From Perca fluviatilis (lineage: Eukaryota; Chordata; Actinopteri; Perciformes; Percidae): a stretch of 64,000 nucleotides of DNA. The notes under the pieces were generated by a model. The model did not search any database. It had not been told where the DNA came from and saw only the letters and a program-made list of their open reading frames with translations. The translations under genes were made by a program, and so were the position numbers. Where the stretch lies: positions 33,568,501 to 33,632,500 of the forward strand of contig NC_053132.1 in the NCBI RefSeq assembly GCF_010015445.1, written 5' to 3'. Shown piece by piece: positions 34,701 to 43,700 of the stretch; the stretch's first letter is position 1, and each line of letters opens with the position of its first letter.

Positions 34701-37700
34701 TTCTGCAGGATCATGCAATGCCCCAATGTTTGGGAGCGGTAGACGGGACTCACATTGAAATTAAACAGCCAGCCGTCAACGCCATGGACTACATAAACAG
34801 GAAGGGCAAGTTTTCCCTGAATGTCCAAGCTGTGTGAGACCACAAATACAGGTAGGCCTAATCAAGGTGTTTAAGCACTCTTGTGCTCTTTCTATGTCCC
34901 ATGTATGTTTCACTGTATTGTCATTGTATACAATTGTAAAGCACTTAGAATTAAAAGATGCTATTTGCTTGCCTTACAGATTCATGGATGTGGTCATAAA
35001 ATGGCCTGGAAGTGTCCACGATGCGCGTGTCTTCGCCAATTTCAAAGTGAACTCCTACTTCAAGACTGGGAAGATACCTTCACTCGAAAGGCAGATAGTG
35101 GATGGAGAGGAGCCCATACCTATCTTTCTCTTGGGGGACCCTGCCTACCCCCTTCTCCCTTACCTTATGAAAGAGTACTCAAATGGAGGCTCTACCCCAT
35201 CAGAACAGTACTTTGGGCTTTGTTTGTGTAAGGCCCGTATGGTGATTGAATGTGCATTTGGTCGGCTAAAGGCCAGGTTTGCAGCCCTGAGGCGTCCCAT
35301 GGACATAAATCTCCATGACCTGCCAAGTGTTATTTACGCTTGCTTTGTCCTCCACAACTACTGTGAGTCCTGTAATGACACTGTGGATCACCATGTTGAG
35401 CAGGAAGCCATAGAGCGTGACAGGGATCTGCAGCCTCCCACACAGACCAACAGCTATCTGACCGACTGTAATGAGGGAAGTGGAAAGAGAGTGAGGAGAA
35501 CCCTCACCAAATACCTTGACCCTTAATGGCCTATGGACTAGACTGCACATGTGGACAGTGACCAAGGTAGCTGACCACTGGCTGTACGTTCTCTACAGCA
35601 AGGTGAGCAATGGGTCCATGAGGACTCTGTATTTTATACAGATCAGTATACCTATTGTGTATTCACGTACAGCACAGCATTGTTAAAATGACTTTTTGAT
35701 TCAACTAACAAGCCACTTGTATTCCTTCATTTATTAGTCCACATGAACAGTGTTTAATCTCAGGTGTGTTTCAACCTCTGCTTGTTCAAGCTGCAAACTT
35801 GTTCTTTACTTTGTTTTTATTGCAACAGACAATTAAAAAACAACAATGCAATGAATAATAAAGTGCCATATTAACTAAAGCATGGGGTCTCTTTTTTTTT
35901 ACTCCATACTTGCAACACAACAGAGCCTGGTAAATATTGTTAACAGAAGTAATGCCTCTGATAATACTGTAAACATGAATTGTTTTTGTACAGTTATCCT
36001 GACATTTACAAACCTTTGTGGCCCACTAGTGAGCCTCTGCCCAGTGGTTGAGAAATAATGAAGTTAAGTGCTTAAACAGTAGGCAGGTACTGCACAAAAA
36101 ACAGTAACAAAATGTCAACAAACTAACTTTGTCTATGAACTCAAAGTTTCACAAGTTCAGTTTCTTCCTCATCGGAGTGTTCCCCCAGCAGTAACTGTCT
36201 GTAGGAGGATGGAGGTGCAGGGCCCATTGGTGGCGTTGTGTACAAATGTGCAGGGCCCATGGGTGCTGGTGTGTGTGAATGTGCGGGGGCCATGGGCTGT
36301 GCTGTGTATAAATGTGCAGGGCCCATGGGTGGTGGTGTGTACGGATGTGCGGGGGCCATGAGCTGTGCTGTGTTGTAGTGGTCAGGTGGGGCACGGTTTT
36401 CTTGTGGCTGAGATGTCAAGTGTCTCACAAGGACATCAAAACTATGGCTTATTCTAATTTGAGCCTCTGCAATTGTGTCCAGCCTACTGCTGTTGCTCCT
36501 TTCAGCCTTCTCCAAGATATCTACAATCTTCCTCTTTATGTCGAGGTCAGTCTGCATTGGATCCACCCGAATTCTCTTCTGGAGCCTTTCACCTCTATGG
36601 CCATCGAGCCTTGCCTTGAAAAGAACAGAGGGAAAGTATTAACATTCATTAGCTAATGATATCTTTGGTATTGACAATGATAAATCGTATGGCATGGTCA
36701 GTGGTGTAGTCTAATGTATTGTAGTGGGTATACTGTACTGTATATGTATGGGCCTATATATATGGGGGGGGGGGGCATATCATAGTGGGAGGTCTGGGTG
36801 TCCTCCCCCAGGAAAAGTTTCTGCATCAAAGACTTCATTTTCCTGCATTCTGACACGTTTACTTATTTTTACGGAGTTTTGTCTTATTTACGGAGGAAAT
36901 ATCTTTTTATTTAGCCTATGCAATGACAAAAAAACATAGATGACAAAATTATAATGGAAAGTACGTTGTTACATGTCATTGGACATTTTTAAGTGAAATC
37001 CTAGAGCTTAGTGGGTAACATGCGTATAGCTGCGTAACACGTAGACTATACCACTGGACATGGTGTATGTAGGCTATGAACAAAAACATACCTGAAGTAG
37101 ATTTCTCCGCTTCTGGACTGAGGTATGGGGGCTGACAACTGATTCTTCTGTGTTCGACAGATCAGGCGATAAGATGCTCGCGTTTGACTCACTACTGGTG
37201 TCCACGGTGTCGTTCACCTCTGATGTTTCAACACCAGCCTCTATTGTTGTGGTGGCTGGCGACCCACCCCATATTTCGTTACATAAATCAAAATATAGAG
37301 TGATTACTCGCCCATGGCCACTCCGCCGTTGGGTATCCACAGCCTGCCTATACTTGATCCGGATGGCTTTCAGTTTTGATGATATCTGACTTTTACAGAT
37401 AGCGTCTTTCTCGTGTGGATATGACGTCCCTCCAGGTACAGGATACTGCTGAAGAAATTCGGTCCATATGTCTGTATATTTTGCCTGGCAGGACTCCCAG
37501 TCCACGCCCTGTTGTGCCTTTGTGGCTTTGTAATCTAAGGTTGTTTGGAGCAGTAACTCCACCTCCTCGTCTGTCCAGACAAAATTGTCAGCTTTTGTTG
37601 TTCGCTTCGCCATGTTGTGTTTTGATTTCGCGCTACTAGGGAGAGAAGTAGAAGGAAGGTTGTACGCAGGCGCGCGGACTTGGTGGTGTTGTGTGGCAGT

Positions 37701-40700
37701 GCTTCACACTGCCACCTAGCCGCCTGGAGTGCATACTACATCGAATTTCATACACTTTTGCGTCACCGTATGCACGCAGATTTCCCCCTCATAACGCTCG
37801 TCTAAACGCAGAATAAAAAGTGATAACGCAACGCCACTTTTGCGTTTTCTCTTCAGAACGTTTCCGTCTGCAAGACCTTGCCTTTGCAGGTGTGTGTCCA
37901 AAATAGTGTATGCTAGCCTATGGCCCTATTATCACCAACACATTGACCATCTTTAAACAGGTGGAGGAGCAACTACGCTACACCAATAAGTGGCATTTGA
38001 ACACCCCAATTTGGCACAACATACACTTAATGTCTGGTAACAAACCTTTTGTTTATAACCAGTGGAGTGACAGAGGTATTTATACTCTAGACCAGTTATT
38101 CAATGATGAAGGTATGTTAAGTTTTGAGGACCTGAGAACTAGCTTTGAGGTCCCTAGGGCATCCTTCTTCCTTTATCTTCGCTTAAGATCAGCCCTAAAA
38201 TGTTATGGAGTACCATGGGGAAACAGTCTTGAGATGCACCCAATCATTAAATGGCTTGTTGATTCTCCGGTGAGAGGACTAGTGTCCAGGATTTATGCTA
38301 AACTGATGCAAGTATCTGTAGGAGAACTCCCAATAGTAAAGAAATGGGAGCGAGAGCTGAGCCCGGAGGGGAACGTAATTAATTGGGAGACAGTTTGGGA
38401 CAACATTTCCCACTGTTCCAAGAACCCAAATCACCAGCAGATCCACTTCAACATATGTCATAGGACATATTGGACTCCTCAGAAGAGATACGTCTCTAAA
38501 GCCATTCCTACTCCCTACTGCACGTTCTGCCAACCTGAACAAACTGGAACTTTCCTGCACATGGTCTGGGAGTGTGAACAGGTGCAGGAGTTCTGGAATA
38601 AAACAACATCAATAATATCTGATGTGATAGGATGTCGACTTCCTACCCGATTGTTTTGTCACTTAATGATGACTCTAAATTACATCTACTAGGGAGAAAA
38701 ATTTGAGCTAGCTGGATCAAAAAATGATAAAAAAAACCCAAAAACAAACACTAGTGGTAGCCAGCTAGCTAGGTTGGCAGAACGCTGAACACAGCATTTT
38801 TAGGTGACCAAGCCTGATCAATAAAGTATAAATTATTATTATTGTCTATTTTAAAATAAATGGGACCATCATTTACTAAATGAACACCATGATGTATTGA
38901 AGAAGACTTGAAACTAGCGATTATACCATGAACTCATTATTTTAAATGTATAATTAGTAGGGCTGGGCAACGATTAAGTTTTAATCACGATTAATCGCAT
39001 GATCTCCCTGACTAATCATGATTAATCGCATTGTTATACGCAAAATCCAATAATGAATTCAAAGGTAGTGTAAATATTTTATTTTAAATGTTCTGCCATA
39101 TGAACGAAAGTGCCATAACATTTGTTTTGCAAACACTTAACATTAGCATTTTGTTTATACAGTAGCAGTTAAATAAAATATTTAGTGTAAATCTCAACTT
39201 AAACATTGTAATCAAAGCAAATACAAAATTAAAGCTTATTGCCACTGCCAGGGCATTCATGTTATCCTGTTTGTTATATATAAAATAAAACCTGAGCCAC
39301 AATCATAACATTAAAACAGGCAATTTCTGAGATAACAGCAGAAACATTTGTTTTCTTTTATCAGGGAGTAGCATAACCTATGGTCTATGTTCAGTACCAA
39401 ATGTCCCTATTATAACCAGTCTCTGTTCAGTACCAAATGTCCCTATTATAACCAGTCTCTGTTCAGTACCAAATGTCCCTGTTATAACCAGTCTCTGTTC
39501 AGTACCAAATGTCACTGTTATAACCAGTCTATGTTCAGTACCAAATGTCCCTGTTATAACCAATCTCTGTTCAGTACCAAATGTCCCTGTTATAACCAGG
39601 CTATGTTCAGTACCAAATGTCCCTGTTATAACCAGTCTCTGTTCAGTACCAAATGTCCCTGTTAGAGTGAGGTGAAACACAAACGTTTCAGCATAATGTC
39701 TCTCCTCTGTTTTCATTACAGTCACAGCATGTGAATGCTCTGACTGTTCATCAATATAATGCACTGTAATTCCGAGGTAACTATGGTTACCCACTGATGT
39801 CTAGTGTTAGCTTGTGTTAGCTTCTCTTGCCTTTGTTAATCTATACTCCCACATGCTGCATCTAACGTAGTCTGCCGACGCCTCGCGCCACTGTTTGTTT
39901 CGTTGAATGATTTGCTGGTATCAACGGTGTGTATTTCATTTAGGTGATATTTCAGACTGGAAGTACTCCGGTGATAAGAAAATTCAACTTTGCAGTGCAG
40001 AGTCCTTACCCCAAGTGAAGGAGTTCAAGTACCTTGGTGTCTTGTTCGCGAGTGATGGGACAATGGAGCGGGAGATTGGTCGGAGAATCGGCGCAGCGGG
40101 TGCGGTATTACATTCAATTTATCGCACCGTTGTGACGAAAAGAGAGCTGAGCCAGAAGGCAAAGCTCTCGATCTACCGGTCAGTTTTCGTTCCTACCCTC
40201 ACCTACGGTCATGAAGGCTGGGTCATGACCGAAAGAACAAGATCCAGGGTACAAGCGGCCGAAATGGGTTTCCTCAGGAGGGTGGCTGGCGTCTCCCTTA
40301 GAGATAGGGTGAGAAGCTCAGTCATCCGTGAGGAGCTCGGAGTAGAGCCGCTGCTCCTTTGCGTCGAAAGGAGCCAGTTGAGGTGGTTCGGGCATCTGGT
40401 AAGGATGCCCCCTGGGCGCCTCCCTAGGGAGGTGTTTCAGGCACGTCCAGCTGGGAGGAGGCCTCGGGGAAGACCCAGGACTAGGTGGAGGGATTATATC
40501 TCCAACCTGGCCTGGGAACGCCTCGGGATCCCCCAGTCGGAGCTGGTTAATGTGGCTCAGGAAAGGGAAGTTTGGGGTCCCCTTCTGGAGCTGCTACCCC
40601 TGCGACCTGATACCGGATAAGCGGACGAAGATGGATGAACTTTGCAGTGGTTACAAATAACTTTGGTTCTGTCGACTGAGCCGTCTGGAAGAACTTTAAA

Positions 40701-43700
40701 ATGAAAATGGCCATGTAAAAGTTCTGTACCCTTCTCCATGTTTGTTGGTTTGTTTATCCGTCAATTAGTTTCTTTTCCGGTTCCTGTAAGCGCGGCAGCA
40801 GTCAGCACAGACTTTTACAAAGTAAAAGCCTGTGAGCAACAGACTTTTACAATAATAAAAGAAATAATAAAAACTGCGTTAATGCACGATAAAATAATTG
40901 TCGGCGTTAATTAATTAATGAGTTAACGCGATAATATAATAAATATAATAAAGCAATTTTTGTGTTAGTGCAACGTCACGGTGAGAATTTTACACACAGA
41001 AGTTGAGGCAATGCTGGATTACCAACTGGCCAAAGTGGGCTACTGTCCCGGGCCCCAAACGTTTCTAACCTGTTTCACCTCTGACCCCAGCCAGTATCAC
41101 TGATGGGTGTTAGGTTTGGTCAGAACCGATAGCCACACCAACCAGTGATGTCACAGGTCATAGAGTACACCTGTTCATCACTTCAGCAAGGTGAGAAGTT
41201 AAACCATTGGAGGTCTGCTGTTTAATTTCTCTATGAAGTGGCTCCTGTATTTTAAATTGAAATCCTATTTGTAGTGGGCTCCTGTCTCAAAATCTAGTAG
41301 AATAGTAGAATACTTAAATGATGCATATTCTTAAATTCATTGTACATTTTTAACCAAACTAGTTTGGCAATATGAAAGGCCCACGGCTCATTTTTGCCTT
41401 GGGACACCTTGCAGGGTTAATCTAGTCCTGGGGGGAGGAAACTAGGCTTCACACTTCTACAGTTAGACTAGAGAGTAACAATCAATCCAAAACTTTACAT
41501 TTTATTCTGTAGTGGGTCTACAGTATGAGAGCCAGTTTTTCTTTTTTTTTCATTGTTTGCATTCATATAGACATGAATCACTCCTGGATCCTCCATCCTT
41601 ACCTCCAGGAAAACCTTCCCATCGCTTCCATGACTTCTCCCAGACAATCAATGTCCACTCTCTGTCCTGAAGTCACAGTCATGGTGCTGAGTCCACACTG
41701 CCACGACTCCAGACACTTCACCTTACGGACACGACACGCCTTCAACACCTTTCATTAAGCCATTTCCACATGCAGATGACAATGATTATTGTTATTAAAG
41801 GGGTGATAGAATGCAAAACTGATTTTACCTTGTCATAGTTGAATAATGACAGTTTAGTGGGTAACTAGGACATGCATAAAACTTCTAAATCCCATTGACA
41901 CCTCTTTTCTCTGCAAATCTCACTATTTGAAACTGCCTCTGAAAATGGGCGAATCTCAACAAGCCCCATAGTTGACGTCAACTATTGCGGCTCCTCCTCA
42001 TTTGGCTCTAGTCTGTGTTTGTCACGCCCCAACATTTGCATAGGCTACACAACTGACCTGAGATCAGTTAGTCTTCTGAATCTAGGTCGTGCAGATCTCA
42101 GAAATTGTATACATTGTTCATATGCTATTTTACCATTAAATTCACTTCTGAGACTTTTTTATGCGAGAAATCAACTATGTAGAGGTCAAATATGGGCTGT
42201 TTTACGAAAATTGATGTCTAATTGCAAATTTTGTCCGACTGTGTGTCGGACTTCAGAGGCCGGTGCTGCCTGTGTTGCTGCCTCGCCCGCCCCTGCCTCC
42301 TTCTCACAGACCCCGGCCTGCTGTGAGCTCGATTGAGCTCCGTTACGTCTGGCAGCCCACGGCACTTCATACCCGCGCAAAGTCACCGTTTTGGGCTAAT
42401 GAACTACGAAACGCCGCTGCTCTGACAGAGCTCCAGGGCCTGCAACTCCCCTCTTCCTGCTAGCTAAATGCCCGTTGTATGTGAGTGAAAGCGCGGTCAG
42501 CAAGCTTGTTACGCCAGCATTCTCTTACCACAGGTTCCAGTTACTCTTTTAATGTGTGTAATTATAATGTGTTGAGTTATTTAAACAAACGATTGGGGAA
42601 ATAAATGCCGCTTGTCCGTGAGTCTCATTGATAGAGCCTGCGGCTGGATGGAGCTCTATCAAGGAGAGCTAGCTAGCCTCCTCTTAGAATTCCTCTGGAA
42701 TTCACAAAAATCCATTAACTTGAAATCGGACACCGTTGTTAGCTTAATAAAACATTTAGTTAGATGTTGTATAAGTGGCGTGACGAAATTCAACCTGTAA
42801 ATATACTCGAATTACGACCAAAAATGAAGCTAACTAGCCGCAATCTGTACACATAGGATTGAAAGGACAGTCGCAGCCAACGAAACCCTTACAGCTCACA
42901 AATATTCATTAACTTGAAATCGGACACCGTTGTTAGCTTAATAAAACATTTAGTTAGATGTTGTATAAGTGGCGTGACGAAATTCAAACTGTAAATATAC
43001 TCGAATTACGACCAAAAATGAAGCTAACTAGCCGCAATCTGTACACATAGGATTGAAGGGACAGTCGTAGCTAACGAAACCCTTACAGCTCACAAATATT
43101 CATTAACTTGAAATCGGACACTGTTGTTAGCTTAATAAAACATTTAGTTAGATGTTGTATATGTGGCGTGACGAAATTCAAACTGTAAATATACTCGAAT
43201 TACGACCAAAAATGAAGCTAACTAGCCGCAATCTGTACACATAGGATTGAAGGGACAGTCGCAGCTAACGAAACCCTTACAGCTCACAAATATTCATTAA
43301 CTTGAAATCGGACACCGTTGTTAGCTTTATAAGACATTTAGTTAGATGTTGTATGTGTGGCGTGACGAAATTCAAACTGTAAATATACTCGAATTACGAC
43401 CCAAAATGAAGCTAACTAGCCGCAATCTGTACACATAGGATTGAAGGGAAAGTCGCAGCTAACGAAACCCTTACAGCTCACAAATATTCATTAACTTGAA
43501 ATCGGACACCGTTGTTAGCTTTATAAGACATTTAGGTATATGTTGTTTAGCTAAGTGGCGTGACATGTGTGTAACATGTGGTAAGAGATTGCTGGTGTAA
43601 CAAGCTCGCTGACCGCGCTCTCACACACGGGCCATTTAGCTAGCAGGAAGAGAGGAGATGCAGGCCCTGGAGCTCTGTCAGGGCAGCGGCGTTTGGTAGC

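Larger units (their letters stand above)
33856..37865. mobile_element. PIF/Harbinger transposon with both genes
   Basis: It interrupts the L1 between 'TGSL' and 'QDLAFAG'. GTCT flanks both sides (33852-33855 and 37866-37869). The left end is AAGGCCCTGTTTACACGAG. The right end, on the minus strand, starts GGAAACGTTCTGAAG and aligns to a slightly internal part of the left repeat, so the right tip seems shortened by about a dozen bases. Both subterminal regions are rich in 'AAAACGC'. It carries a nuclease (plus) and a SANT protein (minus), converging. Confidence 0.8.
23779..38692 (+). pseudogene. L1/Tx1-like ORF2, split and decayed
   Basis: The endonuclease start '[19 protein letters not shown]' is at 23779 and continues at 27478. 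There an in-frame TGA follows 'ALIQE' and a one-base shift lies near 27569. The endonuclease goes on at 31531-31780 ('[15 protein letters not shown]', with Phe or Met in place of the usual Asp-Asn). The connector and reverse transcriptase run from 31838 to 33855 ('[11 protein letters not shown]' near 32600, '[13 protein letters not shown]' near 33110, '[10 protein letters not shown]' near 33240). The C-terminal region is 37910-38692, including the Cys-rich '[21 protein letters not shown]' segment. Many frameshifts and deletions make it non-functional. Confidence 0.78.
23779..38842 (+). mobile_element. L1/Tx1-like LINE broken into three pieces by three insertions
   Basis: LINE sequence occupies 23779-23853 plus 27478-27696, then 31531-33855, then 37866-38842. 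The gaps are a Rex1-like LINE (23854-27474), a hAT (27697-31522) and a Harbinger (33856-37865). Each junction rejoins in the ORF2 frame: '[18 protein letters not shown]', '[18 protein letters not shown]' and '[13 protein letters not shown]'. A poly-A-like tail with AATAAA follows near 38820. Confidence 0.8.
38958..40935. mobile_element. hAT element, right end lost
   Basis: The left terminus is TAGGGCTGGGCAACGATTAA, followed by repeated 'GATTAATCGCAT'. The right part carries the complementary 'GCGTTAATTAATTAATGAG' and 'TTAACGCGATAA' near 40903-40933. The expected terminal CCCAGCCC is missing. It contains a minisatellite and a Rex3 tail and has no transposase. Confidence 0.65.

Noticed and set aside
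34835..34837. In-frame TGA in the HARBI1-like gene as a selenocysteine codon replacing Cys
   Set aside because: The position is normally Cys, which is suggestive, but no SECIS-like structure is evident in the 3' region and transposon nucleases are not known selenoproteins. A simple nonsense mutation is the better reading.
36149..36394. His/Pro-rich 81-codon frame opposite phase to the SANT exon
   Set aside because: It is a frame shadow of the proline-rich coding repeat of the Harbinger SANT protein.
36766..36776. Poly-G run as a G-quadruplex regulatory site
   Set aside because: It is a single G-run inside a transposon intron, without the four spaced runs needed to argue for a quadruplex.
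39378..39794. Repetitive protein frames on both strands over the minisatellite
   Set aside because: They are open only because the 36-bp unit contains no stop in those frames; there is no start context or homology.
42713..43560. 194-bp tandem array as a centromeric satellite or CRISPR-like array
   Set aside because: It has 4.4 direct copies without spacers, sits inside a TTAA element and is too short for a satellite block.
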